Shown in pieces: positions 10,256 to 22,091 of a stretch of 64,000 nucleotides of DNA. This DNA is from Gnetum montanum (Eukaryota > Streptophyta > Gnetopsida > Gnetales > Gnetaceae). The position numbers and the translations under genes are program-made. Where the stretch lies: assembly GCA_015680685.1 (NCBI GenBank), contig MNCI01037917.1, positions 80,305-144,304 of the forward strand, given 5' to 3'. Every line of letters begins with the position of its first letter. Position 1 is the stretch's first letter. The notes beneath the pieces are model-generated. The model had not been told where the DNA came from. It searched no databases and saw only the letters and a list, made by a program, of their open reading frames with translations.

Positions 10256-11330
10256 AAAGATCCGCAAGGAAGAACGGAAATCATGTAAACGAACGTGCCA
10301 AAGGGGTTTAATGACTCGCCAAATGCGAGCGAGCACAGCTCAACTGAGGTATGACTCTGGTCGTTGAATCATTTTATCAACATTCAACGATAATGCACCG
10401 GCAGACACACACGACATTGAACGCGCCATTGCCAGGCTGGCTCTGGTCTGGTCTAGTCTGGTCTGCTGTCCTCTTGTATAGCTCTGTGGGCCTGTCATGC
10501 TCTGCTTTTTGTGCCATACGTACCGTCCAAGAACTTTTGTTGACGTTACTGCAGTGATTCCAGACAATCTTTACAGGTTTTGGCGTCCGTGATCAAGTAG
10601 CATTTTATGTTTATCACAATTTTGGATTCCCTTCAATCCGAAACTGCACACACGTTTTGTTGTCTCGTACCTGCCCCGTGTTACAGCGGAGAACTCCTTT
10701 TGCGTCCCGATTGGGGTCTTCATGCACCCCAGTTGACCGACGTGGGTCATAACCCCGCTGCCATGGATCCAGACATGGCCATCGCTAACATAAACCCTTT
10801 CCTCATGTCATTTGCCAAAAAAACATGTTCCTTTTAAGCGCGCCCATTTCCTTTTTGTGCGAGGGCGGTATTCATTCTACGTTATCTGCTGTGGGTGAAG
10901 TTTTTGTATTTTTTTTGCACAGCATGTGAAGGGCGACGCTGCGGCAGCAAAAGGCAATGACTTCCAGATACTTACATTGTTTGACAGCAGATACTCACAT
11001 TGCTAGTCTTTGAGATTCTACCATCGTCTGCAACAATGAAACAATCAGAATCTAAATTCTGTGAAATTACAAATTTCAGGTTTGCAAGTATCCAACTGTT
11101 TACTAGCTTCCAGCTGCAAATATCATGGTAATTTGTTTTTGGACCATACCGTAAATGGTAAAACTAACAGTAAAAGAGAAAAAAGAAGTTCAACCGAAGT
11201 TAACTACAGATTCTGTCTTCACATCTTTAACAGTGAAAACGCAAAGAATCATGGTAGATTTGGAGAGAAAAATCAAAAGCTATATATATTATATAGTGTC
11301 TTACCTTAAAATGGGACCACTAGAGAAACA
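10256..11330 (-). promoter_or_regulatory. Upstream region of the CAR-like gene
   Basis: This stretch is richer in GC and CpG than the flanking repeats up to about 10990, as expected for a plant promoter and 5' flank. It includes a (TCTGG)n-like tract at 10440..10465. No core element can be assigned with confidence. A ctatacaag sequence on the minus strand near 10471..10480 is a weak TATA candidate. The short plus-strand frames here show no protein features. Confidence 0.35.
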
Positions 11331-13093
11331 ATAGCTAGACAGGGTGGCCTTACCCATATTAGGAGATCATATTTTTATTTAAAAAAACATGGTCAAGGCA
11401 ACCTATATTACACAATAGTAGCTAGTGCTATGTGGCTCACTTAGGAAAAGTAGAGGCATAGATTGATGGAAATAGCATTGAAGTCATAGAATCTTAAGGA
11501 GACCAACAACAATGAGTCCTAGCAACAACAGTAGAGGTACATCAACACACCACATTGTTAGTTGGTAGAGAATATGTTGAGGGGTTGGTAATCTAAAAGA
11601 AGGAAGATGGATTGAGTTGGGGACTATCCTTAGGTTAATGCATTGAATGTCACAACAATGCTCATAAGCTAACAAGTCATCATGCAGTAAAGTAATCCTC
11701 AATTGGTCTTCTAGGAAAACCATTGCCTAAAGTACATTAGTGCAGAGGGTAAGGTGGTAGGAATCAAAGAGTTCCATAGCATTGTTAAAGACCCAAAATT
11801 TCATGGTTTGTGGACCTATGTGGTGACACTTAGGATTAAGCTTCTCCAAGACTGACAGGGATGCATGGATAGGTTGTTTTGAGTGGGAGCTTTCAAGCTA
11901 AGCAATGGTGGGAGCAACAAAGTGGCAAAGGTAGGAGACACCAAAAAATGAAATGGTTAATGAAAAGAAGTAGGTGTCAAGAGAGGTGGGTGAGTGTGGG
12001 CTTTGAATGGAAGTGATGGTCTCATGGTCATTAGTAATTATGATTAGGTTTTGGTCACTAGTATGTTGAGTTATGCATGTTTACAGGGCAGACAATGTAG
12101 ACTAATTGCAAGTGCAGGGGTAGCATCTTGTAGAAGTGTAGGTAGGGAATTTAGGGTCATATTCATTGGAGGGCATCGAGGAGGTTGTCATAGAGGTGGG
12201 GTTGACATCTTTCAAGTGGTGGGAGGAGGCAAGGCCCTATAATGTGGTAGGCACTAAAGAAGGCATGTGGTTGGAACCCACTTTAGCATTTTGATCATTG
12301 GAAGGACTAGCCTAAGGGGTATGCCTCTTAGAGAAGCCTTGTCAAGGGTTGATATTATCAAGGTGATGGTGCTTTAAGGTGCTTATGCATAGTAAGCAAT
12401 TGATGTGTTCAAGCACCTACTCCTAGTCAGTGAAGGGATGTCCATGTCAAGAATATCTTGTTCTTAAGTAAGCACATCAAGGAGACCCTTATGCTTACAT
12501 ATAGACATTCCATTTGCAAGAGCTTGTCGCAACAAATGATCCATAGTGTCGAGGAGAAACCCAAGAAAGTTAAGTGTCAAGTTAGCCTTAAGACACTAAA
12601 GGACTTTGAGATGACCTCCTGTAAGCTAGTTGACTAGTTGTCAAAACAAGTATTCACACATTACCTGAGTAGGAGATCACCAAGGCTCATTCAAGTTAGT
12701 AACATAGAATCCATATTTTTGCATTTTCAATTGAGGATCATTAGCAAAAAAAACTTATATAACCTCTCTTCCAACTGACATGCTCTTGGCAAAGTGCCTA
12801 CTCACTTGAGTGAAGCTAGTGACTTGGGCGATGTTGGTCTCTATGATAGAGATTGTTATCTTGCCAATGTGGAAGAGGAAGTCATTCCAAGTGCAAATGG
12901 TGCAGCAAGCCAAACTAAGCAACAGAGCAGTAAAAAGAACAAAGAAAGTTTACCAACCATAATATTGAAGGTTGGCTAGGCCATAGAAGTATGAATGTTA
13001 GTAGTGTTGATGAGGTCATGGTAGACAAATTGCCAATTCATTGTGATTAAGTGAGGAGCATTTGGGTTCAGAGATGTATCAATGAGCTCTATG
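11331..13093. other. Unassigned intergenic DNA with a possible coding relic
   Basis: No repeat ends were found. On the plus strand from about 12555 to 12979 a decayed frame can be followed. It runs through KPKKVKCQVSLKTLKDFE and then, after stops, THLSEASDLGDVGLYDRD and SSKKNKESLPTIILKVG. I do not recognise it. It may belong to an unnamed mobile element ORF. Confidence 0.3.
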
Positions 13094-13098
13094 CTTAA

Positions 13099-13944
13099 TG
13101 ATGAAATATTTTGTAGAGGACTACAATATCATAGATGTGATATTCTAGCTTATTATACAATGTCATAGAGACAACATAGTGGGCCATGATTATGCTTATA
13201 AATATGAGCCCACCATTGTGTCAACAAAAACTTTTTTGCCAATACTTAGCAAAATTCTTACAGTTTGTTTTATTAAAGTTAAAGTTAGTTGTGAATTAAT
13301 ACTTGTACAACATCTTTATTTGAGCATAATATTCTTGGACACATTTAATGAATGGAAATAAATATTGAAATTATTATTCATCATTGTATCATCTCACATA
13401 GAATAGATTCACTTTTCTATGTTGTTTACTTTTCATTATGTCATTATATTTCCTAAGTCTTGTACCATTACTATCTTCATTAGTAAAGGCAAAATAAGTA
13501 CAACAAGTTTCAGGCGTAAAGTGTAATTGTTTAGTAACCCAGTAGTGACTTTACTTGATTCGCTCAACAATAAAGTTATTTGGTAATCCCAATGACAATT
13601 ACATCAACCCAGGACATGTATGGTAAGCCAAGACTAGATACTTATCATCATAGGCTAAAATAGCTTTACATTTTTATTGTTCTTAGTCAATAAAATTTAT
13701 ATCCATTTTCACTATGTCTTTTGCTAATATACTTAAAGCCTGCTAACATCATTTTATCATATACCTTACTAAGAGTTAAACCATATGTTTTGCACTCACT
13801 AACTCTAAGTAACAAGATAATGATCACAAACTTCTTATCAACTAACTCGTATACTTACATTCTGTATATATGGATTATGATCTAGCTACACATGGACATT
13901 TTTCAATTGTATGGTTAAGTGTTGGAATCCTCTACTGCTCATCA
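13099..13944 (+). mobile_element. Old solo LTR, Athila-like family
   Basis: It begins TGATGAAATATT and ends CTGCTCATCA. Flanks cttaa (13094..13098) and cttag (13945..13949) form a one-mismatch target duplication. Shared landmarks with the other LTRs, in order, are ctacaatatc motifs in U3, a TATA box tataaata at 13197..13204, gtaacccagtag, gtaatcccaa, and ggacatgtatggtaag. It is much more diverged than the copy at 59115. No PBS follows. Confidence 0.75.
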
Positions 13945-13949
13945 CTTAG

Positions 13950-14795
13950 GTAGGATGTAGTAGCATAGATGTTATGTGCAAGATGCAAGGGCAAGAGGCT
14001 AGGGCCTTGAATAAATAATATCTTGTTTTAATGTTGCCACAATGCCCAATCAATAATCACACTCTAGGTAGTAATATGGTAGCCATGCACCAAAGGATCA
14101 TGTCCCAAGGTGATGATAAGATCTTGTAGGATTGTACAAATTGTTGTGGCTAATGTGCATCTTTTGAAAAGATGTGATGTATTTTTGTTAGCTACCTTGC
14201 AGAACATGCACTAGTCAAGATCATAGAATCCTCGATGATGGAGATTGACATCTTGGCAAGTGAACTAAAAAAAATTTAAATGTGTAGCAAAACTAGAATG
14301 TATCACATGTATTAGCTTGTTGTTATGTGTTGAAAAGAATAATAAGTTCCACACTATGAAATTAAGGCAACCATTGGAAGAAAATTTGAGGGTACTAAGA
14401 ATTGAAATCCACCAAGCATGATATCATTGAGGCATGATGTGTCATGATCACCATGAGTGTAGTAATAAATGAAGTTGCAAGAGAGTGGTGGGCTCTAGAA
14501 GGGGGGAGCATGTTGGTTCAAAGGTAACAATGACTACCTAGAGGGCCATGAAGTTAGTACCATAAATGGTGTGGATCTAATTAAAAGCATGTGATCAAAG
14601 GATGGCAATAGGATATTGCATATGTGTGGACCATCGAAAATCAACAAAGGACATCTATGAAGGTGGATGATTCCACGTAAAATATTCGAAGTAGTGTTGC
14701 ATCATGAGATAGAGCTAGGCAAACATTCATGAAGCATGCATGGTGCGATGATTCCATAGGAAATGATATTTGAAGAATCACCAAAGATTGTTACT
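13950..14795. other. Unassigned spacer
   Basis: No gene or repeat end is recognised. Before element A inserted, this stretch was continuous with 22092 onward. Confidence 0.4.
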
Positions 14796-14800
14796 GTACA

Positions 14801-15613
14801 TGATGAGTGGTGAGGTACCCCTACACTCAACCATATGAATACAAGCATTTCACACATGATCCAGTTGAACTCCAAGGACTAAGTGCTTACGCGCATTAAT
14901 GCAACACTCAGGGTTAATCAATCGTTGTCTTCCCAAACTTACTTGTATTGTCACGGTTGTATGGTTAAGTAAGCTTGAGGTATATGATTTTTATAGCTTT
15001 TGTCTTTTTATGTCTGCTGCTAATAAAGGAGAGGGAGAGAGAACTAAGTGGCTAATTTATCTTAACTATTAATTAACTAGTTTCTAAATGTTCCTAACAT
15101 CAGTATCCGTTCCCACTTGTCGTACACATCCTGAACTAGTGCAACACTACAGGGATTACCAAACACTAATTGTTACTGGGTTACCAAGCGCTACACGCAT
15201 GCTTGAAGCAGTCATACTGAGTGTATTTAACTAAGGGGGTTGAAGGTTGAGAGAGATATTAATTAACTAGGAAAGCATTAAATATTAAACAATAATTAAT
15301 TACTAATTAGCTTAATCTATATGCTGCAAGGTTTATCATAAAGTTCATCTGTATTACCGTACACAAAATTGTGCTCAGGTACAAATTGCTTGAATAAAGA
15401 TCCGTTCACTCTATGACTCCTACTACAGGCACACAGAAATAATTCTCACTTTGGAATGACTAAACTACAAGAATCTAGCTAAGGGTCTAAGTCTAACTAT
15501 ATGGAACAAAGGGTGCCGCCTCTTATTTATAGAAGATGAGGTAGGAAACAATATCACATATGCAATATTGCGTGGCGGATGCTATATTGTGTATGCGATA
15601 TTGTGGCTCATCA
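14801..15613 (-). repeat. 3' LTR of element A
   Basis: 813 bases bounded by TGATGAG and GGCTCATCA as read on the plus strand. The minus-strand TATA box is at 15524..15531 (tataaata). U3 has alternating gcaatatt/gcgatatt motifs. Confidence 0.9.
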
Positions 15614-17285
15614 TACCCCCATGACTGAATGAAAACTCGTCCTCGAGTTCCTTATAAAATATTGGGAAGGTATGGGATTATTGACTTGAATGAAAACTAA
15701 TGGTGAATGGGATGACATGTGAATGGATCAACATTACAATACATGGCAACATTAGTGTTCATGACCACAAGAGTGAACACTATACACAATTGACATCTAG
15801 CCTTATTTGGTAGTTGAGAGAGAAGAAAGAAAGAGAGAGAAAAGGAGAAGACATGTTGTTGCTAATGCCAAGATTGCGCCTTCCATTATCCATCCATGAC
15901 TGCGTCATCAATCTTGTTCCTTACACAACTGTTCCAGCACCAATCCATCCGGATTGTTTTCTCCGGGTCTAGTCCATTGCTATATGATTGCCATCTGCAC
16001 ACACAACACAATCACATATGAGCAAGGATAAGTAAATTGCAATATAGTTGATACCTTACCTCGGTGTAAGATCCATTGGCTAAGTTATGATGTGGCCAAT
16101 ATGGATTCTAGAGATATAACATTGGTGGCTACCCAAGGTGTAGGGGTTAGGAAAAATTGAAAAAATTGGACCAGGGCCCCCATGACTAANNNNNNNNNNN
16201 NNNNNNNNNNNNNNNNNNNNNNNNNNNNNNNNNNNNNNNNNNNNGTGGAAAATGGAGAAAGAATGATGGGGAGAAGAGAATGGAATGGAGTCCGAAGAAC
16301 AAGATGGTGTACAGCCCCTTGTGTATTTATGGTTAATGTGACTAAATAGATCTCATTCCAAATCCAGCCTCAAACAATCCACATCTAGTGATTTCACATT
16401 AATACACTTGGCCAATCCATCCACTTGAAGTAATAAGAATTCTTCCGCCAAAGAGTCACCACCATTCCGAGGAAACGAGAAAGGGAAAAGTAGGAAGCAA
16501 GAAAGGGCCTTAGTTAGAGGGAACATGTTTTTTTAGTTCCATAACCAGTGCATGTAGCCCAGATAATTATTTTGTCTAAGGGGTGTGCTTTGAATTCTCA
16601 CCTTTTTTTTTTGCGTGAGAACCACACCATGCAAAGACTTATTTTTATTGGCTCAACTTCCTAATAATGGAGCAATGTCAAAATGGTAAGGAAAACTCAA
16701 GAAGAAACCATCCATGCACCCAAGAGAATAGCTAGCACAAATGCATCAAATCCCCTTGAAGTTACATCCTTTTCAGTCCCTGAGTCCTTCCTTAGTTTGA
16801 GAAATGCCCAGTCACCAATTCATTAATAATTTTATTATTAAAGAAAGGGACTGTACAATTCCAAGCCAAGAGAGACCATAAAAATTCATGAATGCATGGA
16901 TGATGTGAACTCATTTCCTATTATATCAAAAGAACCATATCTTAGTATCAACATTATAACTCAAGGGTAAAAATCAAACATTAGCAATCAATAAAATATA
17001 GTTCATACCACCATCAGGAGCACTTATTAGGTGACGAATCTAACAAAACAAAAGTAACAAATAAAGACAAAAACAAACAAAACAAACAATCACACAAAGA
17101 AATGAAAAAGTATAACGATGTTGCAAAACAAAAACAAGAAAAGTTAAAGAAATTTGTAAAACAAAAATGTGTAAAACAAAAACTTAAAAAGGAACTGAGG
17201 CCTCAAATGATTAGCAAAGGTGGTTGTCTCCTCCATGACTAAGTTGGAAGGAGGAGATCTGAAATTTTGAGTAAGGTTGTCCCCT
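15614..17285 (-). other. 3' non-coding interior of element A, with a relic splice-acceptor/ATG
   Basis: This long stretch between RT and LTR matches the same part of elements B and C; for example ggggtgtgctttgaattctc occurs in A and B. At 15994 on the minus strand an ATG follows tgtgtgtgcag, the place where the extra ORF of element C begins, but here it stops after four codons. A 55-N gap is at 16190..16244, just past gtcatgggggcc. Confidence 0.7.
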
Positions 17286-17289
17286 ATCA

Positions 17290-18110
17290 GAGGTATTATG
17301 TGCACTAGTCATTCTATATTGTAGCCAGTGTGTCCAAGGAATGATTGAATGTCTTTGATAGTTTTCGGTTGATGGGTGATTCCTTGGATAACCTTAATTT
17401 TATCTGGGTCTACTTGCATTCCTACATTTGAAACCTTATGTCCAAGTACTATGCCTTCTTGGACCATTAAATGGCTTTTCTACCAGTTGAGCCTTAAATT
17501 GATTTCTACACATCTTTTCAGCACTTGCTCTAATTGGTCCAAGGCTTGATCAAAACTTGTTCCATAGGTGGAGAAGTTGTCCATAAGGACTTCCACTCTG
17601 TTTCCTATCTATTGTTAGAATATGCTTAGAACTAGGTGTCGAAATGTGACAAGAGCATTACACAAGCCAAACGAGATTTGTTTATATGCAAATGTTCCCC
17701 AAGGACTGGTGAATGTTGTCTTGGCGTGGTCTTCTAGGGCTATCCATATTTGGTTGTATCCACTATAGCCATCTAGAAAATTGTAATAACGATGCCCTGC
17801 TATGGTGTCTAAGACTTGGTCAACAAATGGCAATGAAAAGTGATCCTTAAATGTTGCCATGTTCAGCAGCCCAAAATCTATGCACACCCTCCATTTGCCT
17901 CCCTTTTTAGGCACGATCACCAGAGGGCTAACCCATTCGCTATCAGCAATGGGATATATGAACCTAGCCTTAAGAAGTTGTTCTATTTCTTCTTTTACTA
18001 CTTGCTTCAATTTTGGGTTCAATCGCCTATGCGCTTGTTTTCAAGGTTTCATGGAGGGGTCAATGTAAATCCTATGCTAGCATATCCTAGGATCTATTCC
18101 AGTTAATTCA
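17290..18110 (-). pseudogene. Reverse transcriptase relic of element A
   Basis: The frame from 18022 gives EEIEQLLKARFIYPI, WVSPLVIVPKKGGKWRVCID, then DHFSLPFVDQVLDTIAGH, FLDGYSGYNQI and SFGLCNA. This is Athila/Tat-type RT up to the catalytic loop. After a stop at 17615 the loop reads VLMDNFSTYG where functional relatives have FMDDF, so the second aspartate is Asn. It ends SFLGHTGYN at the deletion junction near 17320. It is therefore inactive. Confidence 0.9.
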
Positions 18111-18539
18111 GGATATGACCAGGAAAAGGCTTTTGACTACTTGTTTATCACTTTTAGCAATCTTCCTTTTTGTTTGGAAGCAAGTCTTGCATTGATGATT
18201 ACCAGTTTTCCATTTTCAAGGGTCATATACTCTAGACTGGTGGGCAATGTTTTCAATTCTAGGGGATCTTGTTTGAATTTTTCAGGAATTTCAAACTTCC
18301 CCTAGTTGATGCTTTCAAGGTTAAGGCTTGGAAGTTGGCAACAAACTTGATCGAGTGCATCTATGCTTTCGATGTAAGCACAAGTTATTCCCTCAGTTAG
18401 TTCCATGCACGTTAGTGAGTTACTCTCTTGATTAGCTATCAGCTACTGGGTGTCCTCTTATAGTGTGGCTGCTACATACAGGCACTTTTGTATATTGATG
18501 TCTTGTGCACACCAGTTACATGCAGGTAATGCTAAACTT

Positions 18540-19210
18540 TGCACAACCCATGATCTCTATATGCAATTGCACCTTGTATCATTGTATGCGATGCATGGAA
18601 CCTTCTTCTTCTCGATCTTTCCAAAAGTGTTCTCCTTAGATATTTCCAAGGAAATATCATGGATTCTTATGCGTGCATCTATAGTACTTAGCCATGCCCT
18701 TCCCATTATTATTGGTAAGTCCCCTTTACCATTATTCACTCGTATAACTAGGAAATTAGCTGGGTATGACCACCCACACATAGTGGTAACGATGTCCTCC
18801 ACCAATCCCAAGGGAACAATGATGGACTGGTTGGCCAACTCTAGGCAAATATTGCTCTTCCTTAATGGAGGCAGGTTTCAGGATTTTTATATTTCTTGTG
18901 ATATTAAGTTAACTCCAGAACCTAAATCTAGAAGACCTTTGCATGGCTCATTCCCAACGATTTGGAGATAGATTAGAGGGATTCTAGGATCAGATAATTT
19001 CTTGGGAAGGTGGCCAACCTTAATCCAATCAGTAACAACATGTGTTAACATAATTGTATACGTTGTGCTCGGTGTTTGGTTCGAAGGGAGCTCTAAATCC
19101 TTATTTGATGGGGAGGTGTTCAGAGGTTCAACCGCTTGTGGTTGTAAGCGCTTGGTTGGATTGTTGGTTCTAAAAAAAGGTCTTTTCTTCATACGGTTGT
19201 CAAAACCAAC
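18540..19210 (-). pseudogene. Aspartic protease relic of element A
   Basis: Two overlapping-phase frames (19192..18887 and 18838..18557) read WIKVGHLPKKLSDP, PLIYLQIVGN, LLDLGSGVNLIS, then GWSYPANFLVIRVNNGKG and IIMGRAWLSTIDARIRI. The catalytic triplet, DSG in functional relatives, is DLG here. Between them is a stop shared with element D. The order follows retropepsins of the Athila/Tat clade. Confidence 0.8.
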
Positions 19211-19224
19211 AGTGGGTTGAGGGT

Positions 19225-21590
19225 GTATATCCCTTGTGGCATTGCGTTGCTACAGTTGAGTAGGGAGTTTCCCTTGAATTGTTGGAGCAGGTGGTAATGG
19301 AGCTATCGGTGTGAGAGTTGCGGATGGATTTGAAGGATGGTATATTTGTGGGTTATCTTCCCCAGGAGAAGGAGTTCTATAATACTCACGAGCTTGGTAG
19401 TGATGTTGTGGTGTAACGTGACTAACAGAGTCACGTGGAGAGATTGGATGTTGCACGTAGGAGCCATATGGGTCTGGCTGCTGATAGGGATATTATTGCC
19501 TTGGTAGTGACATCCCCCATGACTGTGGGTATTTCCATTGTTGATGTTGCTCAAAAAGTTTTGGTGGAGTTCTACTTGGATAATATGTTGAAGGGTGGTG
19601 GAACTACCTTGGGTTACCTTAGCGATAAGGTAACCATTGGGGTGCTTGCTGTTTATTTAGTCATGGGTTGAGTGCATACACCCCTAACTCTTGTAGATGT
19701 GAGATCACTAGGCAACATCCCTTAGGATGGTCGTATTGGCATATCTCGCATCCACCATCATTGTCCATGTCTGAATCCACAACCTCTTCTGTGATGACCA
19801 TTTTTCCCTTACCCTTGTTATGTGCATTTTCCACTTCTCTCTTTTTCTTTTTGTCACAGTCACTACCTCGCTCCCTAGATTACTCTACAATTTTGAGAAT
19901 AGTTTCAAACCTACTATCCAAGGAGTCCCACATTTGGTCTACCTTTTCCAATACTTTTGTTGTTAACTTTTGGAGCAGCAAAGTTTTCCTATTCACCATC
20001 TCTTCAAGTGGTGACTCTTCTTCCACCTCACAAAATCTCACTCCCCTTTTTCGGAGGGAAGAATCTCGATTATATTCTTCCATGCTTTATCTCTTTCGTA
20101 GCTCACCTTGTTCTTTGGCTACTTGCTCTAGCAATCTATGAATTTGATGAGACCTAAGCTTTGATAACCTTCCTTGGGCATATGTCCCAAGGGTTCTTCT
20201 TGTTTCATGCCTAAGTCCATCCACGAGATGGCATAGTTGATCCCACTGCGAATAACCATGGCCAGGGCAACGATGTAACAGTGTGTAGTAGCGGCCCATG
20301 GCGGCATCCAAGGGTTCATGATTTTCTTGCTTCCATCCTTGGATTTGCTTCCAAAGGTTAGACACTCGAGAGTACGTTTGGTACTTATCATTGAACAGTT
20401 CTAACATTGTACTCCACCTCTAAATGGATTATGGTTCTAAGGACTGGTACTAGCTTTCAACTTCTTTCACTAGTGTCCTTGGGAACAACTTCAGTTTTTG
20501 CCATTTGTTTTCTATGTTTTGCAAGGCACGTGCATCGTGGAATTCTTGTAAATGATTTTGAGGAATAGTGTTATATCCCCCTTCGAATCGTGGGATGTTG
20601 TTCATGTCTAACCTCTTGATCCTACTATCCTTTTGGTGCCTAGTTGGAACTCTTACAGCCTCCATTATATCTAGCATGCTTCTAGTTGCGAGTAGGGGTT
20701 CTTCATGATCGTCTCATTCATAGTGTCTATGGTGTCTACGTGATTCCCTACTCTCCCTTCTTATATGCCTTGATTTCTTTAGAGTGCCCTTGTCCTCATT
20801 CTTGACTATCTCGTTGATGTCTTTCACTTCGTTTTCCCTTATCCTCACGATTGGTTTCCCTATGACTACGTCCGAACACTGAAGGAGAGGGTGAAGGTGA
20901 TGATGAAGGTGAAGAAGAAGGAGAACCATCACCATGATGGTGTTTTCTACCTTCACTTTGATGGTCTTGGCCTCGATTGTGATCACAATAAGAACGTCCA
21001 CCCTTATCATGTGTTCGTGTTCCCTCATTGAACACTTCGTGTTTATGGGTATTAGAACTAAGGTCGTGAATATTGAAGCAGAGGTTCTGATACACCACCT
21101 CCTAACCACTGTTAGAAGGAGGAACATCATTTTGTGGGGAACCTATTGAAGCATGTTCACCATCCTCAATTTCTCTCAAAACGTGCAAAGTGGCATGGGG
21201 CCATTTACCCTTCAAGGATGTATGGTATCTCTCCTGTCGCAAGTCCCTTTGACGTTGCGCTTCTGTGGGATGATAGTTCCTTGTGTCATGATCACATGCA
21301 ACATATTTTGCATATAAAAGTAGCATGCCTATTCGTGTGAGAGCATGAAGGAGCATGTTGGGGATTGATTGGTCTGGAGGCAACACTATGTTACCCTCCA
21401 AGTGTCTCCAACACAATTGTTCATCTTGGTGGAGAATAAAGGTGAAATCAGGTACATACTCATCGAGATGCGTATATACCTCAAAAAATTGTTAAGGAAC
21501 TGGCAGATTCTGGTTATGTGTATTACACCGCCGACTGCCTCTTGTGTTAGTCCTAGGCAGTGAAGTGCTCTTATGCAAAGAAGAAGACAT
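19225..21590 (-). pseudogene. gag relic of element A
   Basis: It starts at ATG 21590 (MSSSLHKSTSLPRTNTRG), the same start as in elements C and D. Blocks in order are LEGNIVLPPDQSIPNMLL, an SR/H-rich low-complexity segment (20800..21080), RIKRLDMNNIPRFEGGYN, and the capsid-like core MLELFNDKYQTYS ... RYYTLLHRCPGHGYSQWDQ. A zinc-knuckle-like GGCEICQYDHPKGCC (C-x2-C-x3-H-x3-C) follows at about 19712..19752. Next is a Pro/Gln-rich stretch that runs into the protease. TAA and TAG codons and frameshifts interrupt it. Confidence 0.85.
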
Positions 21591-21719
21591 CTTGTCTTGT
21601 TCAGTGTGCAATGAGCCGTTGTCTTGTCTTTCTTTGATTAACCATAAGGGTTCGTTCTAATGTTCCAACGATATGAATGATTTCCTATGTTCTAAGCAGT
21701 GCACAAACAACTAAGTCCN

Positions 21720-22086
21720 AAGGGGATTGAAGGTTGAGAGAGATATTAATTAACTAGAAAAGCATTAAGCATTAAACAATAATTAATTACTAATTAGCTT
21801 AATCTATATGCTACAAGGTTTATCATAAAGTTCATCTTTATTGCCATACACAAAATTGTACTTAGGTAAAAATTGCTCGAATAAAGATCCATTCACTCTA
21901 TGACTCCTATTGTGGCCACACAAAAATAATTCTAACTTTGGAATGAATAAACTGCAAGAATCTGGCTAAGGATCTAAGTCTAACTGTATGGATAAAAAGG
22001 GCACCACTCTTATTTATAGAAGATGAGGTAGGATGCAATATCGCGTGGTGGATGCAATATCGCATACGTGATATCATGGCTCATCA
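21720..22086 (-). repeat. 5' LTR of element A, cut by an assembly gap
   Basis: It matches the 3' LTR from about 15241 to its end, including the TATA box at 22011..22018. The single N at 21719 stands for roughly 440 bases of LTR plus the primer binding site, since interior sequence resumes immediately to its left. Confidence 0.9.
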
Positions 22087-22091
22087 GTACA

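Larger units (their letters stand above)
14801..22086 (-). mobile_element. Element A: Athila-like Ty3/gypsy retrotransposon with pol deletion, TSD gtaca
   Basis: A complete element in minus orientation. The 3' LTR is at 14801..15613 and the truncated-by-gap 5' LTR at 21720..22086, with perfect gtaca duplications at 14796..14800 and 22087..22091. The interior encodes gag, protease and RT in relic form. After the RT C-terminus (SFLGHTGYN) the sequence jumps to the segment that lies after integrase in element C, so RNase H, integrase and the long 3' ORF are gone. A polypurine tract (catgggggta on the minus strand) abuts the 3' LTR at 15614..15623. Gaps lie at 16190..16244 and 21719. Confidence 0.92.

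Noticed and set aside
10607-10837. 76-codon frame upstream of the CAR-like gene
   Set aside because: No domain, no splice context, and it lies in GC-rich promoter-like sequence where chance frames are longer.
17220-17330. Deletion in element A as a spliced-RNA junction (tttcag at the re-entry point)
   Set aside because: Homology with element C extends some 40 bases upstream of the tttcag, so the junction is not at the acceptor-like site.
20796-21130. SR/H-rich frames as an RNA-binding SR protein
   Set aside because: They sit inside gag of element A between two conserved gag blocks, and similar segments occur at the same place in B and D.
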